From contig CM043962.1 of assembly GCA_014529385.2 (NCBI GenBank), forward strand, positions 37,539,098 to 37,603,097: 64,000 nucleotides of DNA, in the 5' to 3' direction. This DNA comes from Adiantum capillus-veneris. Lineage: Eukaryota > Streptophyta > Polypodiopsida > Polypodiales > Pteridaceae. The notes under the pieces are model-generated. The model searched no databases. It was not told the origin of the DNA and saw only the letters and a list, made by a program, of their open reading frames with translations. Positions within the stretch are counted from its first letter, which is position 1. Every line of letters begins with the position of its first letter. Positions 34,099-44,205 of the stretch are shown piece by piece. The position numbers and the translations under genes were made by a program.

Positions 34099-34296
34099 CA
34101 CGATATACGTGGTTCACTCAATGTGGGCTACGTCCACGGGAAAGCAGCCACTCAATGGCTTTAGTACTTCAAAACAAGAAGTAGTTGACAAAGGGATTAT
34201 ACCCTTAATAGAGCTCCCACCTTGCTTCACTCTCACCACCTCACACTCACCTTGTTGCATCAACTTCACACTCTGAAATGTGTGTAGAAATGGCCT

Positions 34297-34307
34297 CCTT
34301 TTATAGG
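34297..34307 (-). promoter_or_regulatory. TATA box of the probable LTR
   Basis: Minus-strand CCTATAAAAGG, a strong plant TATA consensus, upstream of leader-like sequence. Confidence 0.5.
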
Positions 34308-34829
34308 CCAAAAGGGCTGCCCTCTCTCATGAGAGACAGCCATGTGTAGCTGCCCTTGTGTAGATAAATCCAAATCGGACCCTCCAATCTGCCCATGTGT
34401 GGCCGCCCTTGAGAAGACAAGTTCACTTTTAAATTCGGCCACCTACCACCAGCCATTGACTACTGGCCACCGGCCAACCGGCAAGCCGACCGGTCGTGAA
34501 AACTTTGGTTTCTGGTGAGTGATTTTATTTCCGGCGAGTGATTTTCCTTCACGCAAGATGGCTTCTCCTCATAATAGGGGCCTTACAAATGTGCATTTTT
34601 ACCACAAAAATTACAAGGGGTAAATCAAGCTCCATACTTAACATTATCTCCGGTCTTATCTCCAATCTACCATCTCTGCAATCATGGATTCATTGCTCTC
34701 AAGATCTTCCATATGCCCAACCTATAGTCCATTCCACAAGGTCTAGCAATTATGTTATGCATGGACAATTGATGAAAGGTCCAAAATCTAAGCTCAATAG
34801 AAGTAGGAAAACCCACAACGTCCATTATT

Positions 34830-36105
34830 GAAGCAATGTACACCACTTGTCTAAGTTAAGCTCTTTTGAATCATAAAGGATCACAAGGTCCGCCAGTAGT
34901 CCAATCTATGCTCTATTGAAGCATAGAAAGCCATAAGGTCCACCACTCGTGCAAGCTATGATCCATTCAAGCATAGAGGACCATAAGGTCCACCACTTGG
35001 TTGATCTATGCTCTATTGAATAGTAGAGATTCATAAGGTCCAAGCTATGTTCTATCCAAGCGTAAAGAGCCACAAGGTCCACCACTTGTCCAAGCTAAGC
35101 TCTTTTGAATCATAGAGGTCTATAAGCCTGACCATTAGTCCTATGTATACTTGATCAAAACATAGAGAGCCATCAGTTCCAACATGTGTACAAGCTATGC
35201 TTGATTCAAGGATATAGGACCATAATCTCCATCACGTGTCCAAGCTATGCTTGATTCAAGGATATAGGACCATAAGCTCCACCATTTGTCCAATCTATGC
35301 TCTATTGAAGCATATAGAGCCATAAGGTCTACTAATCATCCAAGCTATGTGCCATTCAACCATAGAGGAACATAGGGTCGTTCAATATATACTATTGAAG
35401 CATAGGGATCCATAACATCTACCAAGATATGTTCCATTCAAGCATAGAGATCCAAAAGGTCTACAACTTGTCCAAGCTAAGTTCCATTCTAGCATAGAGA
35501 GCCACAAGGTCCACCACTTGTCTAATGTATGCTTTGTTGAAGCATAGATATCTATAACGCCGACTACTTGTCCAATCTATGCTCCATTCAAGCATAGAGA
35601 ACCATCAAGTCAACCAATTGTTCAATCTATGCTCTATTGGAAGCATAGAGAGCCATAACATCCACCACTTGCCTCCATTCAAGCATTGATAGCCACAAGG
35701 TTCACCACTTGTCCAATGTATGCTCATTTGAAGCATATCAATCCATAAGGTCCACCAATTTTCCAAGCTATGCTCCATTCAAGAATACAAGCCCACAAGG
35801 TCCACCACTTGTCAAAAGTATGCTCTATTGAAGCATAGAGGCCCATAAGGTCCACCACTTTTCCAAGCTATTCTCCATTCAAGCATAGATATCCATAAGG
35901 TCCACCACTTGTTGAAGTTGAGCTCCATTTAAGCATAGATAGCCACAAGGTCCACCACTTGTCCAAGCTAATCTCCATTGAAGCATAGAGGATCATAACA
36001 TCTATTGTCCACTACTTGTACAAGTTATGCTCTATTGAAGCATAAAATCCATAAGGTCCACCACTTGTCCAAACTAAGCTATATTGAAGCATACAAATAG
36101 AGATA
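34830..36105 (+). repeat. Satellite array, ~50-bp period, about 25 units
   Basis: Each unit has three blocks: 'ccaagctatgctccattgaa', 'gcatagagagccataa' and 'ggtccaccacttgt'. Block starts at 34933, 34983 and 35033 show a 50-bp period; one unit (about 35033-35071) is shortened by 11 bp. Units diverge by roughly 10-30%. Every unit holds TATGCT...AGCATA, an inverted motif. No open frame is preserved, so it is a DNA satellite, not a protein repeat. Confidence 0.9.
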
Positions 36106-36394
36106 GATACATTATATGGCCTCATATCTCTAATATATCATCTTTAATATCAATGATTCATTTCCTTAAGCTCCAACCATAAGTATCATGGATATTTTCC
36201 CAACCATTATATGCCCAACCGCCACTTCTCCAACCGAAAGTATCATGGATTATTTGGTTGCAATTGCCACCACTTGTCTAACCATCATCCATTGTAATAT
36301 GTAAATTGTGGTTTTAGGTTTTCACTTTTTTAACATTCTTTTGTATGTAATTTACACAAAATTCTGTTGATACGGAATCTTTCGGCAATCCCCA
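36106..36394. other. Junction between satellite and gypsy element
   Basis: Contains two variants of 'aagtatcatggat(a/t)(a/t)tt' at about 36181 and 36237, and 'caccacttgtctaacc', so it is still satellite-related. The gypsy coding sequence starts at about 36395. No LTR is visible here although the element's 3' LTR should be. Confidence 0.45.
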
Positions 36395-36780
36395 TTGTCG
36401 GTCCTCTATTTCCAAAGTGTTGATGGAAATCGGTATTTGTTGATTCTTGAGAGAAACTTTCCGTTTGAGTACCCAAAGCCGAGCTTCCTCTTGGGCTTCA
36501 TCAATAACCTGCTTCCTTTTGGGCTTCTTTCTAGCAATTCATTCGTTAGCGGTAAATTGTACTTCTTTAAACGACACTCGCTAATCCAATTAGCCATTGG
36601 TTCACCACCTAGGGTGGACAACTTAACTGCTCCACTTGGAGATACATCTTCAATGATAAACGGCCCGTTTTCCTTTTTCTTAAACTTGGGAATGTGTTGC
36701 TTAAGGGAATAGACTAAAACTAAGTCCCCTTTCTTGAAGATTTTTGTGATGAGATGGGAATTAAAAAACTATTTTTGTTT
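36395..36780 (-). pseudogene. Gypsy integrase C-terminal domain
   Basis: Reading from about 36770: GDLVLVYSLKQHIPKFKKK, GPFIIEDVSPSGAVKLSTLG and GEPMANWISECRLKKYNLPL, the classic C-terminal DNA-binding region of plant gypsy integrases. A stop follows at about 36395. It is separated from the catalytic core by a region with stops. Confidence 0.75.
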
Positions 36781-36915
36781 CCACTTTTGTGCATAGATGT
36801 GAGCTACATCAGTTAGCCTTTGCTCTTCTAGCTTCTCTAGATCTTCAAGTCTTTCTGACAATTCATGTCCAGTCCACTCAAGATTCTTTGCTACCCTTAC
36901 TATTGGCAATAGAAA

Positions 36916-37360
36916 TTATATTGGCAGTATGGCATCAAGACCATAAAGAAAGTTAAAGGGTGTAGCATTTAAAACTGTTTTGAATGAAACTCGATAAGCC
37001 CATAGAGTAGCATGGAGATATTTTTCCCAGTCTGCTGTCCCTCCTGAACTAACCACTTTAGTCAATACCGAGCGAAGAATTTTGTTCGTATGCTCAGCTT
37101 GTCTGTTTGCTTGTGGGTGATAGGGAGCTGACTTGTTATGGATGACCATAAACTCATTAAGAAAATACTCAATTACCTCATTGAGGAAATGAGTTCCTCG
37201 ATCACTGACAATTTCTATTGGCAGTCCATATCTCGTGAATACATACTCATATAAGAACGCGGTAGTGGTTCTAGCATCATTATTTTGAGTTTCTTTAGCT
37301 TTGTCCCACTTGGTCAAATAGTCCATAGCTACAATGATATATTGAGCTTGGGTTCTATAA
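36916..37360 (-). pseudogene. Gypsy integrase catalytic core
   Basis: The frame begins MDYLTKWDKAKET (first catalytic Asp region), then IVSDRGTHF (second Asp) and YHPQANRQAEHTNKIL (Glu retained, in QAEHTN where relatives have VERTN). It ends with a conserved WAYR-type block. The frame is open for 136 codons and cut at 36916. In active relatives it would insert element DNA into chromosomes. Confidence 0.85.
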
Positions 37361-37791
37361 GCAGGTGGCTATATTGGCCCAACAAAGTCTATACCCCATT
37401 TTGTGAAAGCTCTAGCTCCCATCATTAGTCTTAAGGGCATGCTATCTACTCGTGTTGGCATTTTTTCTCGTTGACAAGCATCACATCTTTGAACGTATTC
37501 TTTGGCATCTGCAAAAAGTGTTGGACACCATATGTCCGCCATCAAGATTTCTCTTGTGGTGGTTTAACTAGAAAAGTGACCTCCAGCTACTCCAGCATGT
37601 GCTTGTTCTATAATTAAAATATACTCGTCTTCATTTGCACAAAGACGCAAATGTTGATCCTTACCTCTCCGATACAATTGGTTCCCAATAAGAGAATAGT
37701 CTCTTGCTTCAGTTTCAATTGCTCTTTGACAGCGTTTACTCATATCCTCAGGAAATGTTCGGATTGATAAGTAAGTAACTAGATAGTTACT

Positions 37792-38172
37792 CTACTTAGG
37801 AACAGGTGACATTTGGAACAATGTTACGTGAGATATGGGTGTCTGTTTTTGACATTGAGGACAATCCTTTACAAAAGAGCGAACATCACTCCTCCTAGTC
37901 GGCCAAAATACTCCAAGTCTCAAAATTGGTCGCATAGTTTGGTCTTCCGCAAAGTGAAGTCCTACTATGGTAATACATGCTTGCCTTAGGTACTGGTTTT
38001 TCTCTTCAGGACTAATGCATAAGAGAAATATTCCATCTTGATTTCTTTTGTATAGCCTACCAACTAGTAATTGATACATAGCCAATTGCTCGATTAGTTC
38101 GATTGTAATAGGAGTGGTATTTGTGAATCCACTTGAGCTATTGTCATCAATGATACCAAGTTTTCCAACCAT
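37792..38172 (-). pseudogene. Gypsy integrase zinc-binding region and connector
   Basis: Contains a His in GLHFAEDQTMRPIL and the Cys pair in FVKDCPQCQK, parts of the H2C2 zinc site, around the conserved GVFWPTRRSDV block. The first part (LYKRNQDGIFLLCISPEEK) is the tether after RNase H. The region 37361-37791 between this and the core is integrase-related but has stops. Confidence 0.75.
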
Positions 38173-38640
38173 CGAGGTATCATTTCCACGGAGAACAAAT
38201 AGGCATCTGGTAGATCATTGTCTACCCCTTCAAGTGATTCTCCTGAAACAATCCTTGACAAATGATCTGGTCTTTGATGTGTAGTGCCCTTTTTTACAAC
38301 CACAGTGAAATCAAATTCCAGAAGAATGATGAACCATCTCACTATTCTTCCTGTGATGCATGGCTTGTTGACCAAGTACAACAAAGCTTGGTGGTCCACA
38401 AAGAACACAAACTTGTTGTCTAATAGGTAATGTCTTTACTTTTTAACGGCATAGATCATTCCTAATCCTTTCCTTTCTGTGGTAGTGTAATTCTTTTCTG
38501 TCATGTTCAATTGTCGGCTTCAATAAGAAATAGGAAAGTCAATTTTCCCATCTCCTGGTTGAGCTAGTATACAACCTATGGCAAAATTGGAAGCATCTAC
38601 ATGTATGTGGAATATCTTATTCCAAGTGGTGCTTTCAATA
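38094..38640 (-). pseudogene. Gypsy RNase H
   Basis: From about 38625: HIHVDASNFAIGCILAQPGD (first catalytic Asp), then SRQLNMTEKNYTTTERKGLG (Glu), then FVDHQALLYLVNKPCITGRI (Asp), then TTHQRPDHLSRIVSGE, the end typical of gypsy RNase H. Two stops interrupt it (TGA after DFPISY, TAA after YAVKK), and it is one frame away from RT. Confidence 0.85.
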
Positions 38641-39600
38641 TTGGAGTTGAGGTGAGAGCTTGCTTAAGCTTCATGAAGGATTCTTCACATGCCTCGGTCC
38701 ACTCAAAGTGTGTAATCAAGCTATACATGGAATTTGCAATTATAGAGTACATGTAAATGAACCGTTTGTAATATCTACAATGCCCCATGAAGGCTTGAAC
38801 CCCCTTGACTGTTGTTGGTCTAGACAAATCAGCAATAACATGAATTTTATCCATATCAGTAGCTATGCCATTTTTAGACACTATATGTCCAAGAAATTTT
38901 CCTTGTCTACCCATGAATGTGTACTTTTCAGGATTTAAGCAAATCCTATAAAGTCTATATTTTTCAAATACCTTTTTGAGGTGTTTAAAATGATCAGCCT
39001 TGATTGATGAATGTACGCATAGATCATCCATATATGCTTCCAAGAATTTCCTAAGATATTCTGTAAAAGCATGACTCATGAATCTTTGAAATGTGGCGGG
39101 AGCATTAATTAACCCAAAGGGCATAACCCGATAGGCAAAAATACCCCATTCCGTTGCAAAAGCAGTTGTATGCTGATCTTTTGGGTCAACCAAAAGTTGA
39201 TTGTATCCCGAAAAGCCATCTAAGAAGCTGTAAGATTCTTTTCTTGCAGCTCGTTCTAACACATGCTTAGTGATTGAAAGAGGAAAGTTATATCTAATGG
39301 TAGCTTCATTCATTTTTTGAGGTTGACACACACTCGTAATTTCCCATTCTTCTTGGAGACACCCAATTTATGTGTTCAATTTCATAAATTAATTCGACTT
39401 CCTTTAGTTTCTCAATCTCTTCTTTGATTTTCCTGGAAAATGTTTCATTGTATGTGTATGGCCTTTGTCTACTTGGTTTTGCATCATCTCTCATGGGCAT
39501 GGTATGTTGACAAATTTTTGGATCAACACCCTTGAGATCCTTGTAAGACCAAGAAAAAATATCACGGTATTCTTTTAGTAAGCTTAACAAAAGCTCTTCT
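38597..39600 (-). pseudogene. Gypsy reverse transcriptase
   Basis: 39590-39306 encodes the N-terminal RT (MLSLLKEYRDIFSWSYKDLK then a KLKEVELIYEI block). The KKNGKLRVCV motif at about 39350-39320 lies in a third frame, so two frame disruptions fall within about 50 bp. 39331-38597 (244 codons) is open and contains SFLDGFSGYNQL, FGLINAPATFQRFM, the catalytic EAYMDDLCVHS, KFLGHIVS and the thumb/connector. The core active site is intact; the N-terminal breaks abolish the product. Confidence 0.9.
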
Positions 39601-39610
39601 TCTTCTTCTA

Positions 39611-40607
39611 TTAGGTCATTTGCAATGTAGGCAGGCCTAGGCTCTTCTCTTGGTCTATCTTTTTTGCTTTTTTAGGCCCTTCGTAGGACTCGCCTTGTTT
39701 TTGTAACTCCAGTACAGGTTGTTTGACTATGATTTTTTTATCTTGGAGAGCATATTTTTTGTAATGGGATGAAACACTCATTACATCTTTACCATCCTCT
39801 TCTGTGGTTTCCATTTCAGTTGTATATATCTCCGTTAGAGTTTTTTTCAACTCTTGATATTTCTTTTTCCACTGAGTTCGTGTCATGGTTGGCTCCTTGT
39901 CCTGTTTGTTTGGCTTTGCTTGAGTATCCTTCCTTGTTTTTCTCAATATTCTTGACATTTCTGGATTGTCGTTTGAAGGATATCTACCAATGATTTTGTC
40001 CTTGACACAATTATGTGCATCTATCTGCATTAGGAATTGTGTTCTACTGGAGACTGATGGCATAGGTCTTGTTTTCACATTTTTGGTGTCTCTTTTTTGT
40101 CTATACCATTTTTGTCTTCTCTATTTCTGGTTAGGAAAGTCAAAAAACTTTTCCTCCCCTCCTTTCAAGAGTAGCTTAGGTCTCACATGTTCTTTTTCTA
40201 ACCCCGAATCTTCTGAGGTAGATGAGTGTTCACCTAACTCATCTGTTGCATCATAGTAGAGGTCTAAAAAGACTTGTTCAGGCTTCATCAAGTCCTTGGG
40301 TTCCTCAATTTCATCTTCAATATAAAGGGTTGAAATCATTTGGATGGGAATAATGTCACAGCCATCCTCGTTGCAAAATTGAGTATAGACGTATTGACAC
40401 ATACATTCGTTGTCCCTAAAATTTGAGTCCACTCAAATGGCTCAAAAAATGTTTTGGAAAGGGTTCAAGTACATAGGCTTCGTCTGTGCGATCCCTTTCT
40501 AAGGTACATTCTTCTCTTTTTAAGCTCCCGTTTTCGGAAGCTCCACACATCCAAATAGGAGTGTCTTTGTTTAACCAAGAAGGAAGCTTAGTTTCAGCCG
40601 AAGAGGC
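39611..40607 (-). pseudogene. Gypsy spacer between protease and RT
   Basis: Open blocks of charged, low-complexity protein (39611-40078, KRSRMxx-type lysine-rich; 40121-40432, acidic, with EPKDLMKPEQVFLDLYYDA). No enzymatic motif. Plant Tat-like elements often have such poorly conserved linkers. Confidence 0.55.
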
Positions 40608-41015
40608 TCAATCGAACTCTTGTATGGACGTTTTCAAGACATATCTATAAGTGTGATCTTTTAAATTAACCCTTGTTATAGATCCCACTTGCTTCAAGTA
40701 TAGATAGTTGTTTCCCCAATCTTGGATAAGTTGTACTTGTCGCATGAAAGGTCTTCCCAATATGATTTTGTAATTGATTTTCTTCCCAAAGTCTATTATG
40801 GCAAAAGTGTGTTGATATTCAATCCCACAGGAATTAACTATCACCTTTTCTAGCAGTCCTAAGGGTCTTTCAATATGTCCGTCAGTCAATTGCAATTTCA
40901 TTCGATTTTGTCTAATGGTTGGTTGTCCCCAGGATTCCCATACTGTTTTTGTGGCTATGGCTATGCCTACTCCACTATCCAGTATTGCCATGGTTTCAAT
41001 GTCATTATATTTCAC
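40608..41015 (-). pseudogene. Gypsy aspartic protease
   Basis: Contains the active-site AILDSGVGIAIATKTVW (D-S-G), then IERPLGLLEKVIVNSCGIEY and the flap/second hallmark YKIILGRPFMRQ. The frame of 135 codons is open. Typical retropepsin of gypsy elements, which would cleave Gag-Pol. Confidence 0.85.
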
Positions 41016-41969
41016 TGAAGGGTGGTGTTTCCTTCTTCCTCTTCATAGTATTCTCCGACTTTGTTCATTGGAACAGATTGAATCTCTTTGTTATCGATTT
41101 TGTGTTTCAATTTTCTCAATTTTTTAGCGATTAGCCCCATTATACCCACCTTCTCTAGGGTTTTTTGTAGATCATTCCATAAATATGGTCCAAGTTTTAA
41201 TAGTTCTTCCAAAGTAAGAGTGCATTGGATGGGTGTAGACATGATTGAATGAATGTTGTCTACTTCTAGGGTCTGTTCTGCTCTTTTTACTTGAGTGGTC
41301 TTACACACTATGGATTTATTGTCGTTATCTCCCAAGTAAATGGGTAATGTTTTCAAGGTCAGTGGTTTCGAATTTCTGAAGCTTCAAATCCGCAATCCTC
41401 ATACAAGGATTGTACATCCACGTCCATATCAGGAGGTAGGTTGTCTAACCAAACTTCCTCTATAGGAGCTGACTTTAGAGTTAGGCTCCCATCATTGATC
41501 TCTCTAACTTTTTCCCATGTGTGTCCTGGCTAGTCTTTCTCCACGAATGGAATTGTGTCTAAGGCATCTTCGTTGTCCGGCACTACAAGCTCTCGTTCTT
41601 TTGGTTTAATGTGGGGTTCTACACCACTTTGGATTTTTCTTTAGTGTCTCTTACCACAAGCTCCTCAGGTTTTGCCATACTTTCTTGCTTGGGTTTTTGT
41701 TTTTCTAGAATTTCTTGCGTGATTCTTACCAAATTTTGATAAGCTTCAAGCTTAGCTGCTTCCATGTCTAGAGAAGGATAGTTTTTCCATTTGTTTTTCA
41801 TGTTTTGGCATGCTTTAAGTCCTACTTGGTAGTCTTCCAAGGCTGCATTAATAGGCTCAAAAAATTTATCAGCCAAATTGATCCTCCAGATTTCATGGTT
41901 GTTTCTTTGATTTCACTTTCAGGTTCTTTCACCTTTTCTTGGAATAGCTTTTTTGCTTTCTCCTCGATT
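41016..41969 (-). pseudogene. Gypsy linker between nucleocapsid and protease
   Basis: 41012-41356 contains QCTLTLEELLKLGPYLWNDL; 41619-41876 contains LEDYQVGLKACQNMKNKWKN, helical and lysine-rich. No known domain. Several stops between them. Confidence 0.55.
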
Positions 41970-42560
41970 TCAGCTCGTTGTTTCTGTTTTCTCAATTTGT
42001 ACCTTTTGCTTTTGCTTCTTTTTGGTCTTTTGAGAGGCAGATTTTGTGTTCTCTGAATCATCAAAGGAGTTATGTTTCTTTTTCTTAGCCTGAGCTCTAG
42101 TGATTACCTTGATTGGAACAATCGGTTCACTCTCAGATGAGCTACTGGGTATCACTTGGACTACATTTACTACTGTTTTTCCCTTGTTTAAAGGATTTTT
42201 GGGACAATCTTCTGGGAAGTGTCCTCCCTTTTTGCAACATTGTATGCAATAAGCTTCAATTGGCTTGAGGTTCTTGTCAAGCTTTGGGCATTCATTTTTC
42301 CAATGATCATCTGCACCACAGTTGTGACAGTTTCCTGTTCTTGGCTTAATCATGGGTCTTACCATAGGAGGTCTAACACCTTGATTAGCTACATAATACA
42401 TTGGTGCGAGCTCTGGTGGAGCATAAGTCATAGGTTCTTCCATTGGTGGTGGATGTGAATTATACCAATCTCCTTCTACCATTATTGTAGATGGACTAGG
42501 CTCAGCATGGGGTGTAACAGGCACTAGTGCTTGTTCATCTATGACTCCTTCTAAATGCAT
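41970..42560 (-). pseudogene. Gypsy nucleocapsid with two zinc knuckles
   Basis: Open for 196 codons: Pro/Met-rich linker, then CHNCGADDHWKNEC (C-x2-C-x4-H-x4-C) and CIQCCKKGGHFPEDC (C-x2-C-x5-H-x4-C), then a Ser/Glu stretch and a Lys-rich tail. Binds RNA in relatives. It is in a different frame from the preceding gag block. Confidence 0.85.
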
Positions 42561-43159
42561 GTACTTTACAGGCTGGATACGGAGGTTGTTGACCCAACAT
42601 AGGTTGAGGTCTTCCCATATTCATCGGGGGTCTTTGAGCTGGTGCCATGTTAGGCTGGTATCTGTACATGGGTTGTCCTTGTGGCCTCATGGGCACGTAC
42701 TGTTGGTCAGAAGTAGCACTCATTGGTCTCATGGTTGGTCCATTTACCCTCGATTGCACACCATTTTGGTGGCCTAATTGGTTGTCCCTGTTGAGGTATC
42801 CCTTGTCCTGGTCCCCTCATAGGTACTTTTTGCATGTTATTCATCATGTCGTTCATCATTTTGAGCATGTCTTGTATGGCTGAAAGTGGTGTTGTTCCCA
42901 CTTGTGCTCGCTTAGTGGATGTTGTTTTCTTACTTTGGTTATCCTTAGGGACATCTTCTTTGTTGAAACTATCAAAATTGTCTCCTAAGCCAATAGCATC
43001 TGACACACACTCTTCTAGGGTTATATGCTTCTTGCTATAGAGTATAGCATGAAGTTCTTTGTTTAGCAGTTCCTCTAGAAACAAAAATACAAGTCGTTCT
43101 TCTCCAGGTATCTCTAGCCTAGGCATCTGGCAATGTATTGTTTCATTCGAGTTACACAA
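42535..43159 (-). pseudogene. Gypsy gag, C-terminal capsid part
   Basis: 43159-42707 contains LEIPGEERLVFLFLEELLNK and ITLEECVSDAIGLGDNF, typical of the gypsy capsid end, then a Gln/Pro-rich linker and CAIEGKWTNHETNECYF, an extra C-x8-H-x4-C motif shared with 27.2-28.0 kb. The next block (42759-42535) is shifted by one base and is Pro/Gln/Met-rich. Confidence 0.8.
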
Positions 43160-44205
43160 TCCCTAACAAACTCACCATGTTTCTGTTTGAAGCTGTAGAT
43201 TTGAGCTACCGTATTGTGTTTGATCCCCGTTTTGGAACCAGCAGCTACAAATCCTTGAGCTAATGTGTTCAAGTCCATGATTGACCTTGGCTAAATGTTT
43301 TGGAACCATGTCAATGCTTTTCCTTCTAATGTCATTCCAAACCCCTCGAATTGAGTAGGGAAATCGAATATATGTTCTGCTCTTAGCACTTGCTTAAAGC
43401 TTGCTAATTGGTCGTATGGATCTCCTGATCCACTGTATTTTATGACCCATTTTTGAAAATCAGCTGGTCTGACGCGTCTGTTTGGTTCAACTCCCGGTCT
43501 CCTGGCAATTGGTCCTGTTTCGAGTCCTTCAAACCAGTCTGTTGGAAATAGTGACTCGTGTAGCCGTGGACTGGCCTTAGTGTCACCTGGTTTTCTTCGA
43601 GATGAGGTGTTTTTTGGTTTCTTAATATTACTCTCAGACGATCTCTCACGGTGTTCATCTCTTGGAATTGTTTCTGGTCCTTGTCCCAATATCCAATCCC
43701 TTAAGGAATACCCTTGGTATTTGGTTTGTTCTACCTCCTCAGGAGTCATCATAACAAAGTTATTGTTATAACAATCCCTAAACAGGTAGGTTGGTAGGTC
43801 TGCTGATCCCGTATCCTTGATTTTGAAGATATAGATGATCTTCATGGCCGTCAATTGTCTTGATTTGGCATGCAAAGTCCACAGAAGATCTTTTATGTAT
43901 CTATCCTCCCAACAATAGACTCTGATCCTAGGATTATCCGTACTAAGCCGTTTCAAAGGCTTCAAATCTACTTGCTCGTATCCCTCGAATTCTACGGTTG
44001 GTGGTCCTTCTTTTGTTGACATATTTGGGATTATGGTGTTTACTTCTAACCCGCATTTTTCTATCACGTCAGGGTTTTCAACTTGTAAATAGTGAGTTCC
44101 GTTTCTGTCCATGTACATTTTTCCTTGTTTGTTTGCCCTGATTTCTTCTTCGAACTCAATACCATGATCATCAATGCGAATAGCATACTCTTCGTTAGGA
44201 TCTAG
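43160..44205 (-). pseudogene. Gypsy gag, N-terminal part
   Basis: The frame is open from about 44205 (YLDPNEEYAIRIDDHG) through an ATG at 44118 to a TAG at 43291. Blocks: GLEVNTIIPNMSTKEGPP, RVYCWEDRYIKDLLWTLHAK, the capsid FQKWVIKYSGSGDPYDQLAS and MTLEGKALTWFQNI directly before the stop. After the stop the same frame continues (DLNTLAQGFVAAGSKTGIKH) and shifts at about 43140. The frame's true start codon is not clear. Confidence 0.82.

Larger units (their letters stand above)
33940..34560 (-). mobile_element. Probable solo LTR, minus strand
   Basis: On the minus strand a TATA box (CCTATAAAAGG) is followed by a leader, then by GTGGACGTAGCCCACATTGA and ACCACGTATATCGTGTG, a block common in plant copia LTR R-U5 regions, and then by the CT/AG tract. 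No primer site or gag follows at the expected side, so it looks like a solo or truncated LTR. Borders are approximate. Confidence 0.45.

Noticed and set aside
34830-36105. CRISPR-like regular repeats
   Set aside because: The whole 50-bp unit repeats with no unique spacers, units are diverged, and the context is plant nuclear DNA: a satellite.
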